Positions 25,567 through 34,422 of a stretch of DNA of 64,000 nt are shown here, piece after piece. Position 1 is the first letter of the stretch. Every line of letters begins with the position of its first letter. The DNA lies in contig NZ_JADBDT010000001.1 of assembly GCF_014873485.1 (NCBI RefSeq), positions 1,364,001-1,428,000 of the forward strand. Direction: 5' to 3'. Source of the stretch: Sphingopyxis sp. OAS728 (GTDB taxonomy: Bacteria > Pseudomonadota > Alphaproteobacteria > Sphingomonadales > Sphingomonadaceae). The notes under the pieces were generated by a model that searched no databases, was not told the origin of the DNA, and was given only the letters and a program-made list of their open reading frames with translations. The position numbers and the translations under genes were made by a program.

Positions 25567-28500
25567 ATGACCACGTCCAAACTGCTGAAGGCAAGCCTGA
25601 TGGCCGGCATCGCACCGATGCTGATCCATGCCGCGCCCGCGCATGCAGGACCCCTTTCGGGCATCCTGACGGGCGGCGCCACCAAGACCGCCGCACCCGC
25701 CGCTAGCACGGTCGCGAGCACCGTCGGTAAGACGACGACGATCGTGGCGCCCAAGGTCATTTCCGTCCTGCCCCTGTCGACCAAAACCAGCGACAAGCTC
25801 AACAATCTCCTGAGCCCGGTGATCAAGACCGTGAACGGCGCACCGGGTTCGCTCGTCAACACCGTCAACGCGACGGGCAGCATCCTCGACAACACGACGA
25901 CCGACGGCCTGCCCTACCTGCTGCGCAACGATGCCTTTGCCGCGCCCGAGACGGGCGACGTCGAGCCCAAGTGGGGGAAGATCCGCAGCTTCTGGGGCAA
26001 GATCCGCAGTTTCGAGGACGAAGAAGTCTCGCCCTTCTGGGGCAAGATCCGCAGCTTCTGGGGCGATGTAACGCCGTTCGAAGGGGATACGCGCGCCTTC
26101 TGGGGCGACCTTGTCACCTATAACGACGGCAAGACGCCGAGCAGCGTCAACCGCTCCGCGCCCGCGTGGGGCAAGATCCGCAGCTTCTGGGACGAACTCG
26201 GCACGTCATGGGCCGCGACGCGTCCGGCGTGGGACAATGGCGACTATCAGGGCGCCTCTGCGCAGCTTCGCGTGATGGTCAATCGCTCGGGCGGCTTCTG
26301 GGGCGATGCTGTCAAGGCCGGCACCGGCAAGGATTTCAACGCGGGCTTCGCAAACCCGCTGCTCGCCAAATATGGCATCGACCTGAGTGATCCCGCGAGC
26401 CTCGCCAAACTCGACGTCAACCAGCGCGAGCATTTCTTCCTCGAATGGTATGACGGGCTGATGCAATTTTCGGGTGCCGACAATCCCGATTACTGGATGC
26501 GCATGGTCAACTGGTCGCCGTCGCTGACGCAGAATGCCGGCGAAGGCCGCGACAGCATCATTGGCCTGCTCGACTTCACCGTGTCCGACCCGGCCGCGGG
26601 CAACATCAAGACGTACAAGGGCGCGTCGAGCTTCGACAACGGCCATGGCTCGGCGGTCGCCAGCCTGATGGTCGCGCCGCACGACGGCAAGGGCGTGATG
26701 GGCATCGCGCCGATGGCGACGGTTGTCGCCTATAATCCGTTCGATGCGACCGAAACCGCAGGCTGGGCCGATATCAAAAAGGGCATCCTGACCCTTGGAC
26801 AGAAAAACGCCAGCATCATCAACATGTCGCTGGGCGTTCCGGGCTGGACGCTGCATCCCGACTGGAACAGCGTGCTGGCCGATCCGGCGGTGACGCTGTC
26901 GACGAAGGAGAGCGTCTTCGTCATCGTCGCGGGCAACGACGGGATTTCGCAGCCGCAGAATATCAAATGGACCAATTCGGCGAACGTCATCGTGGTCGGA
27001 TCGGTCGATCCGTCGGGCGCGATCTCCGATTTCTCGAACCGCCCCGGCGACGCGTGCCTCAACACCAACAATGGCTGCGTCAAGCTGATGGACCGCTTCA
27101 TCGTCGCGCCGGGCGAGATGATGCTGGTGTCCGACGGCAAGGGCGGCGTGACGCGCTATTCGGGCACGTCCTTCGCCGCGCCGCTCGTTTCGGGCACCGT
27201 CGCGCTGATCCACGACCGCTGGCCGTGGCTCGCCAAATATCCCGGCGAGACGATCGACATCATCCTGGGCAGCGCGACCGACCTCGGCGCGAAGGGCAAT
27301 GACTCGATTTATGGCGTCGGCATGCTCAACGTCACCGGCGCCCTGTCGCCGCTCGATTACAACAACCTCACCTGGTATCAGATGGGTGACAAGGGCCAGG
27401 CGAAACCGATGTCGTCGGCGACGCTCCGCTCGCAAGGCGCGACCCAGCTCGGCAATTGGGAAGCCAAGGGCATGTATTTCTATGCCTTCGAGAATATCGG
27501 CGGCACCTATCGCGACTTCGCCATTCCGTTGTCGAGCAAGCTGTTCGACAGCAAGGCGCTGTCGGCGGGGTCGACCAAGGAACAATTCCAGGCCTATCTC
27601 TACAATCAGGTTACGCGCTGGATGAAGACCGGCGCCTCGTTCACCGACCGGTCCAGCCTCAATTTCTCCGCAAGCTCGGCCAGTGTCGGCGCGCGGTCGG
27701 GGCTCAACATCACGCTGTCGAGCGCGCCACGCACGATCCGCGGCAGCGGCCTCCGCTTCGGCCAGTCGCCCTATCAGTCGTCGCTGCGCCTCGCGAGCCC
27801 CGAGGGCCGCTTCGCATTGCAGATGGGCGAAGGCGACGGCGCGATCGAGCTCGGCAATATCGCCGGGTTCGGGCGCGCGTCGGACTATGATCCGTCGCAG
27901 GGCGGCGCCAACCCGATCCTCGGCATGGCTTCGGGCGGCGCCTTCGGCAAGGTCAGCTACAGCTTCAACGACGCGCTCTCGATCACGGCGGGCTTCACCG
28001 AGCAGGACATACGCTATGATTTCCATGCGATGACCCTGGAGCAGCAGAACAGCTACGCCGAGGTCAAGGGCTACCGCACCGGCGCGAGCACCGTATCGGT
28101 CGCGTACCGCCCCGTCGCCGGCATCGAGCTGACCGGCGCCTACACGCGGCTCGCGGAGAAGGACGGGATCCTCGGCATCCAGTCGATGTCCTCGGACGTC
28201 ATCGGCAAGGGCGCGACTACCGACGGGATGACGCTGGGCGCGACTTGGCAGGCGACACCGACGCTGCAGATCGCGGCCTCCGCCACGTCCGGCCGGACGC
28301 GCGCCGGATCGGGCGACACGCTTGTCACCACCGGCGGCGGCGGTTTCCGCACCTCGGCCTATCAGGTCAGCATTGCCAAGCAGCATCTGTTCGACAGCAA
28401 CGACGCGCTGCGCGTCAGCATGGCGCAGCCGCTGCACGTCGACAGCGGCAGCCTCGACGTCAGCAGCGTACAGGTGATCGATCGCGAGACCGGCCAGCTC

Positions 28501-28692
28501 GGCCTCGTCACCGAACGCTTCGACCTGCCGGGCAGCAAGCGGCCGCTCATCGGGGCGTTCCAATATGCACGGTCGGTGATGGACGGTCAGGCCGATGTGG
28601 CGCTGTTCGGCCAAGTACGCCTGCGCGGCGAGCAATCGATCGATCAGGCGGCGGCTGTGATGGCCGGGGCGCGGTTCAACCTTCGCTTTTGA
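25567..28692 (+). CDS. Autotransporter subtilase (S8 family serine peptidase)
   Basis: A 1041-residue exported protein. The signal peptide ends in PAHA. A variable N-terminal part contains the WGKIRSFW repeat. The S8 catalytic domain has Asp336 (LLDFTV), His360 (NGHGSAV) and Ser535 (SGTSFAAP). The C-terminal part of about 300 residues is beta-rich and ends ARFNLRF like an autotransporter barrel. It is predicted to be moved to the cell surface and to degrade or process proteins there. A ribosome site AGGGGG precedes the ATG. It is the last core-like gene before the trb cluster. Confidence 0.88.
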   Translation: MTTSKLLKASLMAGIAPMLIHAAPAHAGPLSGILTGGATKTAAPAASTVASTVGKTTTIVAPKVISVLPLSTKTSDKLNNLLSPVIKTVNGAPGSLVNTVNATGSILDNTTTDGLPYLLRNDAFAAPETGDVEPKWGKIRSFWGKIRSFEDEEVSPFWGKIRSFWGDVTPFEGDTRAFWGDLVTYNDGKTPSSVNRSAPAWGKIRSFWDELGTSWAATRPAWDNGDYQGASAQLRVMVNRSGGFWGDAVKAGTGKDFNAGFANPLLAKYGIDLSDPASLAKLDVNQREHFFLEWYDGLMQFSGADNPDYWMRMVNWSPSLTQNAGEGRDSIIGLLDFTVSDPAAGNIKTYKGASSFDNGHGSAVASLMVAPHDGKGVMGIAPMATVVAYNPFDATETAGWADIKKGILTLGQKNASIINMSLGVPGWTLHPDWNSVLADPAVTLSTKESVFVIVAGNDGISQPQNIKWTNSANVIVVGSVDPSGAISDFSNRPGDACLNTNNGCVKLMDRFIVAPGEMMLVSDGKGGVTRYSGTSFAAPLVSGTVALIHDRWPWLAKYPGETIDIILGSATDLGAKGNDSIYGVGMLNVTGALSPLDYNNLTWYQMGDKGQAKPMSSATLRSQGATQLGNWEAKGMYFYAFENIGGTYRDFAIPLSSKLFDSKALSAGSTKEQFQAYLYNQVTRWMKTGASFTDRSSLNFSASSASVGARSGLNITLSSAPRTIRGSGLRFGQSPYQSSLRLASPEGRFALQMGEGDGAIELGNIAGFGRASDYDPSQGGANPILGMASGGAFGKVSYSFNDALSITAGFTEQDIRYDFHAMTLEQQNSYAEVKGYRTGASTVSVAYRPVAGIELTGAYTRLAEKDGILGIQSMSSDVIGKGATTDGMTLGATWQATPTLQIAASATSGRTRAGSGDTLVTTGGGGFRTSAYQVSIAKQHLFDSNDALRVSMAQPLHVDSGSLDVSSVQVIDRETGQLGLVTERFDLPGSKRPLIGAFQYARSVMDGQADVALFGQVRLRGEQSIDQAAAVMAGARFNLRF
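25972..26190 (+). repeat. WGKIRSFW-encoding repeat inside the subtilase gene
   Basis: The octapeptide WGKIRSFW, or its first seven residues, is encoded at residues 136, 143, 158 and 201. The DNA copies are nearly identical (TGGGGCAAGATCCGCAGCTT core). The looser variants FWGDVTPF, FWGDLVTY and FWGDAVKAG continue the F-W-G spacing. The repeats lie between signal peptide and protease domain, where a propeptide would be. Confidence 0.85.
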
Positions 28693-28953
28693 TGTCCCTC
28701 GGGACGGGCCTGGCAGGGGCAGTAGGACTCGACTTCCTCAAGTAAGTACTTGAAATATAAAAAGGTGAGCGAGTCAAAATGCCCAATCTACCCCAAACTT
28801 CCGGCCATATTTCGTAGGCTGTACTGGGACTTTTAGGGACAAATCTGGCATTTTCGCCGAACTGACTTTATTCCGCGACGAGCAGTTCAATCTTTAACCG
28901 CAGCGGCTTTAAATCAAAGTTGCCAAGCGCCCGCAACCACAGTTCGAAGTCGG

Positions 28954-29151
28954 CTAGCTTGGCGGCTTTTCCCAAAACCCTGCAGGATCTGCAATCCACC
29001 TATCGACGGCAGATTCGTGCCAGCCGGAGCTGTGAACGCTCAGCTTCAACTGGCGGGGAAAGCTGCCTTCGGCAATTTTGCGATAGAGTGCCGAGCGCGA
29101 CAGACCTGTCCGGTCCAGTACCGCTTTCAGGCGAAGGATTCGCTCTGCCAT
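28954..29151 (-). CDS. AlpA-like helix-turn-helix regulator
   Basis: A 65-residue DNA-binding protein: RILRLKAVLDRTGLSRSALYRKIAEGSFPRQ is the AlpA/MerR-type helix-turn-helix, and WHESAVDRWIADPAG is the usual end. Such proteins regulate excision or transfer genes of mobile elements. It is the last gene of the trb unit. ATG at 29149-29151 is preferred over an in-frame TTG two codons upstream. No integrase follows; the next gene is the chromosomal subtilase. Confidence 0.85.
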   Translation of the reverse strand: MAERILRLKAVLDRTGLSRSALYRKIAEGSFPRQLKLSVHSSGWHESAVDRWIADPAGFWEKPPS

Positions 29152-29157
29152 CGCCAA

Positions 29158-29373
29158 TCACGACCGTCGGCGTTGCTTGCTGAATTCGCGGTCGCTCTCA
29201 AGGAAGGCCCACAGCATATAGGGAATGAGGTCGGCAGGCTTCTCGCGCTTCCCATAAGCGACCTCATAGGCCGCGGCGTAATCGGCGAGTGCCTGCTCGA
29301 GATCGGGCATCATCTCGAAGGTCAACTTGACCGGCTTGCGGTCGGGAAGCCTTGCCAGTTTGAGATCCGCCAT
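29158..29373 (-). CDS. DUF2274 protein of trb clusters
   Basis: A 71-residue protein beginning MADLKLARLPDRKPVKLTFE and containing EKPADLIPYMLWAFLESDREF, the DUF2274 pattern. It regularly follows trbI in conjugative elements of alpha- and gammaproteobacteria; its role is unknown. It starts one base after the trbI stop and ends seven bases before the AlpA-like gene. Confidence 0.9.
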   Translation of the reverse strand: MADLKLARLPDRKPVKLTFEMMPDLEQALADYAAAYEVAYGKREKPADLIPYMLWAFLESDREFSKQRRRS

Positions 29374-29374
29374 C

Positions 29375-30595
29375 TCAGCCTCGCCAGGGCGAAAGGATGA
29401 GGTCCTGATGGACGACGATTCGGAGCGGCCAGCCGGGCCGCACTTTAAGCGTCGGCTGCACGTCGAGATTGCGTGCCACAATCTGCTCTCCGGCCCGGGC
29501 GCCTTTCTGTTGCGCGGATTCGCGGATAGCTCGAACGAGGTCGCTTTCGCTGCTACCCCATCCCAACTCGGTGCCGACGCCGAGAAGGGTTGAGAGAGCG
29601 ACACCCTTGAGAAGCTGCCATGTGTGCCGATCGACACGGTCGGAAAGGCCAGAATACCCCTCGGTATCGCTTGCAGGCGCGTTGTTGATGCGGATCGATG
29701 CGCCGTTCGGGAGGATGATCCTTTGCCAAATGACGAGCGCTCGCCTTTGCCCAAAGGCAACGACGCTGTCGTAACTGCCGATGAGCCTGGATCCCTGCGG
29801 GATCAGCAACGTTCGTCCCGTTACGCTGTCGTAGGCGTTCTCGGTGACTTGCGCGCTGACGATCCCGGGTAAATCCGAATTCAGTCCGGTGATCAGACTT
29901 CCGGCGATCAGGCTACCGGCTTGGAGCGTCCACGGCGATGCAGGCGCTTCTAGCCTGTGCGGGTTCACATGGGGTTCGGTGTTTGCTCGCCCGGCAAGAT
30001 CATCTTTGCGGCGCGGCACGCCAGGATCGGTTGCGTCCTCAGCTAAAGCGCCCTCAGAAATCGACTGAGCCTGTGTAGCAACCGCTGCAACGGATGGGCC
30101 CGAAACGCCGTTCGCCAGTTGAAGCATGACGCCCGACTGGCGAGCCGCGCGCTGTTCCGCGGCCAGACGCTGGCGCTCGGTTTCGGCCTCCTGCGTCGCG
30201 CGGGCCGCCGCGTCGGCTGCTGGGTCGGTCGGTCCCATCATGTCCAACTCACGCTGCTTTTCGAGGATCGGCCTGCCGAGATCACCTGGAAGCTTGGGCC
30301 CGAGTTTCGGAACTTCAGCGTAACTGGTCGGCGCGCCATCGAAAGCATCGGCAGGTGCCTTTACCGCTACCTGCCCGCGGCTTTCAGCCGGTCCGTTCGA
30401 CAAGAAGCTGATCGGTTTGAACGCCAGCCAGACCGCCCCGGCGAGACAGGTCGTGCCGACGCCGGCGATCGCGATGATTGCGCCGCGGCGGAACCGGGTG
30501 GCCCGCGCCGGACTGCCGCGGAGCACCAGCGTTTCGGGGTCGACCTTCGCGGGGGCGCGCGCCGGCGCAGCGGGCACGGGGGCAGTCTCGTTCAT
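29375..30595 (-). CDS. trbI: Conjugal transfer protein TrbI (VirB10-like)
   Basis: A 406-residue VirB10 homologue. A cytoplasmic N-terminus is followed by a membrane helix (GAIIAIAGVGTTCLAGAVWLAF), a Gln/Ala-rich periplasmic linker and the C-terminal beta-barrel domain. That domain has LQAGSLIAGSLITGLNSDLPG, GRTLLIPQGSRLIGSYDS and FGQRRALVIWQRIILPNG. It spans the envelope as part of the secretion channel core. It overlaps trbG by four bases. Confidence 0.93.
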   Translation of the reverse strand: MNETAPVPAAPARAPAKVDPETLVLRGSPARATRFRRGAIIAIAGVGTTCLAGAVWLAFKPISFLSNGPAESRGQVAVKAPADAFDGAPTSYAEVPKLGPKLPGDLGRPILEKQRELDMMGPTDPAADAAARATQEAETERQRLAAEQRAARQSGVMLQLANGVSGPSVAAVATQAQSISEGALAEDATDPGVPRRKDDLAGRANTEPHVNPHRLEAPASPWTLQAGSLIAGSLITGLNSDLPGIVSAQVTENAYDSVTGRTLLIPQGSRLIGSYDSVVAFGQRRALVIWQRIILPNGASIRINNAPASDTEGYSGLSDRVDRHTWQLLKGVALSTLLGVGTELGWGSSESDLVRAIRESAQQKGARAGEQIVARNLDVQPTLKVRPGWPLRIVVHQDLILSPWRG

Positions 30596-31419
30596 TGGCC
30601 CTGCCCCCGGCTCGCGCGCTTCGCGCCGCCGCGCGTCACACGCACGATCTTCTGCTTCTTCGCGCCGAGCCGCAATTCGGCGGCGCCGAACAGGCGATCG
30701 ACGATGTAGAAGCGACCTGAAACGCGATAATTGACGAGTTCGGCTTCGCCCTTGTCGCCGAGGACAAAGAGCGGCGGTGCCTCTCCGGTCGAGATCGCCG
30801 CCGGAAACTCGATCCAGGTCTGACGGCCGTCGTCGAATGCTCTGAGCGGCCGCCAGGCGGGCCTGTCTCCGCTAACCCGGTAATCGAAGTTCAGCTGTGC
30901 GATCTCGACGCCGAGGGAGACAGGCCGGGCGGCTTCCGCTTCGGCACGTTGCCGCGCCAGCGCGAGCAGTTCGTCCTGCGGATAAGTCCAGCGCATTCCG
31001 GTCATCCCCGTCGAAGCCGTACTGGTCAGCTGGACATGATAGACGCGCCGGTCGGTGGTGATGACAAGATTTGTCGACAGTCCGGGCGCGAAGGGTTTCA
31101 CGAGAAGATGCGTCCGCTTCCCCTCCCCGCTTCCACTCGTGGTGTCGCCGACCGTCCAGCGCACCGTGTCGCCAGCAGCGACCGAGATCAGTGTCTCGCC
31201 GGGCTGCAGCGCGATATCGCTTACCCGCTCGGGCGCTGCAAACAGACGGAAGAGCGCGCCTTCGCTATAGGGGTAGACCTGCACGGCGTGGATGAAACCA
31301 GAGCGGGAGGGCTCGCGAAGCGCCGCCTTGTTGGCGGCGGCGACGCCGGAGGCGGACTGCGCAAAGGCGGCCGGGGCGAGCGCCGCCAGACTCGCCGCTA
31401 TCAAGACCAGGCGGATCAT
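30592..31419 (-). CDS. trbG: Conjugal transfer protein TrbG (VirB9-like)
   Basis: A 275-residue exported VirB9 homologue: signal peptide (LVLIAASLAALAPAAFAQ), VQVYPYSEGALFRLFAAPERVSDIALQPGE, VGDTTSGSG and the C-terminal domain with FDDGRQTWIEFP and YRVSGRFYIVDRLF. It forms the outer-membrane part of the channel with TrbI. ATGA overlaps join it to trbF upstream and trbI downstream. Confidence 0.93.
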   Translation of the reverse strand: MIRLVLIAASLAALAPAAFAQSASGVAAANKAALREPSRSGFIHAVQVYPYSEGALFRLFAAPERVSDIALQPGETLISVAAGDTVRWTVGDTTSGSGEGKRTHLLVKPFAPGLSTNLVITTDRRVYHVQLTSTASTGMTGMRWTYPQDELLALARQRAEAEAARPVSLGVEIAQLNFDYRVSGDRPAWRPLRAFDDGRQTWIEFPAAISTGEAPPLFVLGDKGEAELVNYRVSGRFYIVDRLFGAAELRLGAKKQKIVRVTRGGAKRASRGQGQ

Positions 31420-32264
31420 TGCGGTTCTCCTTCGTATAGGGGCTGGGTGGATGGCATCAGAGCGAGATCGGGGTCGAGCGGCGACCCAAGCGGGATCGTC
31501 GCCGTCGGCGCACCGCCCGACCCGCGTTCCACCGGTGCGACGGCAGCCTCGTCGGCTGCCGGAAGCGACGGAGGCGCGAGCGCCTCGAGCTCGCGGCTCC
31601 AGTCGATCGCGTCGATGTAGAGACCGAGCGGATTTTTCCGCAGCACTTCGGCCGAGCGCGGCGGCTCGAGCTTGATGGTCACGACGGCGGTCCATCGCGA
31701 CGTGCCCGACAGGCTGCCGCGCTCATAAGCCTGCTCGGTCCAGTTGATCCGGAAGCTGTCGTCCGACGCGCGAACGACGCTGGTCACCTGGACCGACACG
31801 GTGCGGCGACCGACCTCGGCAAACGGATTGGAGGCACGGGCATATTCGCCGAGAAACAAGGCCCCACGCTCGGTCGCGAAATCGTAGGCCGACAGCCAAT
31901 GCTCGCGCATCAGCACCGGGTCGAGCGACCGCGCGCGAACATGGGTGATGAAGCGGCCAAGGTGCCAGGCAATCTGCGGATCGGTCGGACGATACGCCCC
32001 GTCCGCGGGCGTTACCGCCTGCGCCTGTCCCAGCTTGTCGACCTCGACCACATAAGGAACCACCCGGCTCTGCATCGATTGCCAGACGAGCGCCGACGAG
32101 AGGCCGACCGTCAGGACCAGCCCGCCGAACGCCATCAGCCGCCAGTTCCTCGCCTGGACCCGCGCCGAACCGATGCGGTCATCCCAGAGCTGGCCGGCGC
32201 GCTGATAGGGCGTGCCGGGTTCGGGCGTCTGCCCATAACGCTGCACAGCACGTTTGAATCGCAT
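31416..32264 (-). CDS. trbF: Conjugal transfer protein TrbF (VirB8-like)
   Basis: A 282-residue bitopic protein with a membrane helix (LMAFGGLVLTVGLSSALVW) and the VirB8-like periplasmic domain (VVPYVVEVDKLGQAQAV, then RFITHVRARSLDPVLMREHW and SGTSRWTAVVTIKLEPP). The Pro/Ala-rich tail makes it longer than many TrbF proteins of about 240 residues. It starts two bases after the end of the full-length trbL frame. Confidence 0.92.
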   Translation of the reverse strand: MRFKRAVQRYGQTPEPGTPYQRAGQLWDDRIGSARVQARNWRLMAFGGLVLTVGLSSALVWQSMQSRVVPYVVEVDKLGQAQAVTPADGAYRPTDPQIAWHLGRFITHVRARSLDPVLMREHWLSAYDFATERGALFLGEYARASNPFAEVGRRTVSVQVTSVVRASDDSFRINWTEQAYERGSLSGTSRWTAVVTIKLEPPRSAEVLRKNPLGLYIDAIDWSRELEALAPPSLPAADEAAVAPVERGSGGAPTATIPLGSPLDPDLALMPSTQPLYEGEPQ

Positions 32265-32266
32265 GA

Positions 32267-33571
32267 CTAATCCCTTTCGTGGATGTCGGGGGTGATGCCG
32301 GCGCCGCCGCGGTCGCCTTCCTTGATCGTGTGCATGGCCATCTGGCGGCGGTGCCGGGAATTTTGCTGGCCTTGCAGGCGCTGTGCCCAGGCTGGAGCGG
32401 CATCGCCTGCGGCGGGGACCGGAGCCGGCGCGCCCCGCGCGCCACTAGCAGTTCCGGCGTCCCACGCCGCCGTGCGACCGCGCTCGGCTGCCTCGCCAAG
32501 GCCGGCGGCGGAGCGGAAGCGGTTCGCGGCTGCGCCTTTCGCAGCGGTCGCTACGCCGCCGAGCCCCGCGCCGACGCTCGATGATCCCGAGGTCTCCTGC
32601 CCCAGCTTCTAGGCGGTAGCGGTGGCGCTCCCCATCGAGGTTCCGGCGCGGATCGCGCCGAGACCGGCGCCGCCGATGCCCCGCGCCGCGGCGACAGCGC
32701 CAGCGCCCCCCATGGCGATGCCGCCGGCGGCGAGTGCGGTGGCGGCGACAGCCGATCCGGCGCCGAGCTGCGGTGCGCCCGATACGAGACCCGATGCGAT
32801 CGCGGGGCCGAAGATCGCAAGACCGAAGAGCGCAAGGCTCGCGAGCATCAACGAGACGGCCTGCTCGATACTGACCTCTTCGACCGTGAGCGCGCTGGTA
32901 AAGTCGGCGAAATAGTTGGAGCCGATGCCGACGATCACCGCGAGCACCATGACCTTGATGCCCGAGCTCACGACATTGCCGAGCACGCGCTCGGCAAGGA
33001 AGGAGGTCCGGTTCCAGAGCGCGAACGGCACAAGCACGAAGCCCGCAAGCGAGGTGAGCTTGAATTCCAGAATCGTGATGAAGAGCTGGATCGCGAGGAT
33101 GAAGAACGCCGCAATGACGATCAGCCAGGCGATGACCAGTACCGCGATCTCGATGAAATTGTCGAAGAAGGCGATCGGACCGACGAGCTCCTTCGCCTGC
33201 CGGAGCAAAGGCCAGGCGGCCTCAAATCCCGTACCGGCAAGCCTGCCCGGCATCAGCAAATCCTCGGGTCCGATCGCACTGCCGCCCGCCGTCAGGCCGA
33301 GCCCCGCAAACGAGCGGAAGATGATCTCCGAGAGCGTCTGGAAGCTGTTCAGGATCAGCGCGAAGACGCCAACATGGAGGATTTTCTTGAGGAACTTGGC
33401 GATGACATCGTCCTCGCCGCCGAGCGCCCAGAAGAGCCCGGCGAGCGTGATGTCGATGCCGATGAGGATTGTCGTGAGAAATCCGACATCGCCGCCGAGC
33501 AGCCCGAAACCGCTGTCGATATAGGCAACGAACGCCTGCATGAACTGGTCGATGACGTGGAGATCATCCAT
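32267..33571 (-). pseudogene. trbL: trbL interrupted by an in-frame TAG codon
   Basis: The first 320 residues encode the VirB6-like TrbL membrane channel protein (for example FLTTILIGIDITLAGLFWALGG, KLTSLAGFVLVPFALWNRTSFLAERVLG), ending ...MGSATATA at a TAG at 32609-32611. The same frame continues for 113 more codons that look exactly like a TrbL tail: LGQETSGSSSVGAGLGGVA, GLGEAAERGRTAAWDAG and RRQMAMHTIKEGDRGG. It stops at 32267-32269, two bases before trbF. A tyrosine codon normally stands at the TAG position in relatives, so a single base change explains it. The 434-codon full frame has the usual length. Either the gene is broken or the 320-residue membrane part suffices. Confidence 0.88.
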
Positions 33572-33594
33572 GTGCGCATGTCCTCATGAAATTT

Positions 33595-33644
33595 GTCACG
33601 GGGGCCAGCGGCCGGATAGCGACAGCCGCGGCAGCCCCCGTGAC
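33595..33644. other. Perfect 11-bp inverted repeat in the trbJ-trbL gap
   Basis: GTCACGGGGGC (33595-33605) is the exact inverse of GCCCCCGTGAC (33634-33644), with a 28-base loop. It fills the 131-base space between trbJ and trbL, where related clusters carry a small entry-exclusion gene (trbK). No trbK-like protein can be read here. Confidence 0.7.
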
Positions 33645-33702
33645 GGGGCAGCTTTCGGGTGTGGGGAGCGTTGTGACCCGTCCTGCCCCTATCGGATTGA
33701 CG

Positions 33703-34422
33703 TCAGCGCGGCGGCGTCCAGGCCTTGCCGTCGCCGAGGAACCGGCGGGTCGATTCGCGGGCTTCGCGTGCGATCTGCGCGCGCTTCGCACGCTCGAGCG
33801 TCTGCTCGCGGAACTGCGCCGCCATCAGCTGCTGGATCTGGAACTGCTGCTTGGCGGCGAGCGCAAGCAGCTGATTCGTCGCCTGGGCCGCCTGAAGTCC
33901 ACCTTCGGCGCCCTGACTCTTGTCGACGATCGCTTTCAGCGCCTCGGCATCGCCCCGAACATTTTCGACGATGCCGCTTTGCACGCCCATCGCCTGGCGA
34001 AAGGCCGCCATCTCGCTTTCGAGCCGCTGCTTCGCCGCGGAAATGCGGAGATCGCGCCGGGCGAGATGCTCGAAGCTTGACGGAAAGGCCTGCCGGAACT
34101 GCTCGTCGAGGCGGTCGACACGAAAGTCGATCCCCTGCGCCTGTCCCATCAGCCGGTCAATCTGTTGAAGCCGCTGCTCAAGCGCCGACATCTGCGGGAA
34201 ATCAATCTTGGAAAGATGCTTCTGCTGGTTCGCGAGCACCTGCGCTTCGTTCTGCAGCGATTGGATCTGCTGATTGATCTGCTGGAGGGTCCGCGCGGCG
34301 GTGAGCAGATTCTGCGAGTAGTTGGCGCTATCGAAAACCGGTACGGCTTGCGCGGTCGTCACCGTTAATATTGTCACGGGAGCGAGCGCGGCTGCCAACA
34401 GCGCAAGGTGCATCTTCTTCAT
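33703..34422 (-). CDS. trbJ: Conjugal transfer protein TrbJ (VirB5-like)
   Basis: A 239-residue exported protein: signal peptide (LALLAAALAPVTILTVTTAQA), VFDSANYSQNLLTAARTLQQINQQI and long coiled-coil segments rich in Gln. TrbJ is a periplasmic or pilus-tip component. The ATG at 34420-34422 overlaps the trbE stop by four bases. Confidence 0.92.
   Translation of the reverse strand: MKKMHLALLAAALAPVTILTVTTAQAVPVFDSANYSQNLLTAARTLQQINQQIQSLQNEAQVLANQQKHLSKIDFPQMSALEQRLQQIDRLMGQAQGIDFRVDRLDEQFRQAFPSSFEHLARRDLRISAAKQRLESEMAAFRQAMGVQSGIVENVRGDAEALKAIVDKSQGAEGGLQAAQATNQLLALAAKQQFQIQQLMAAQFREQTLERAKRAQIAREARESTRRFLGDGKAWTPPR

Noticed and set aside
25972..26190. Short direct repeats that could suggest a CRISPR array
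   Set aside because: Repeats are in frame within a protein, irregularly spaced and without cas genes.
26206..28635. 809-codon open frame antisense to the subtilase
   Set aside because: The protein text is arginine/alanine-rich without motifs, while the plus strand encodes a catalytic triad and barrel.
28693..28953. Possible attachment site (TCAAGT-N4-ACTTGA) or integrase remnant at the left edge of the trb cluster
   Set aside because: The palindrome has no second copy that I can find, and no tyrosine or serine recombinase motif is readable.
33564..33791. 75-codon minus-strand frame in the trbK position
   Set aside because: It overlaps trbJ by 89 bases, has no signal or lipobox and no TrbK-like text.
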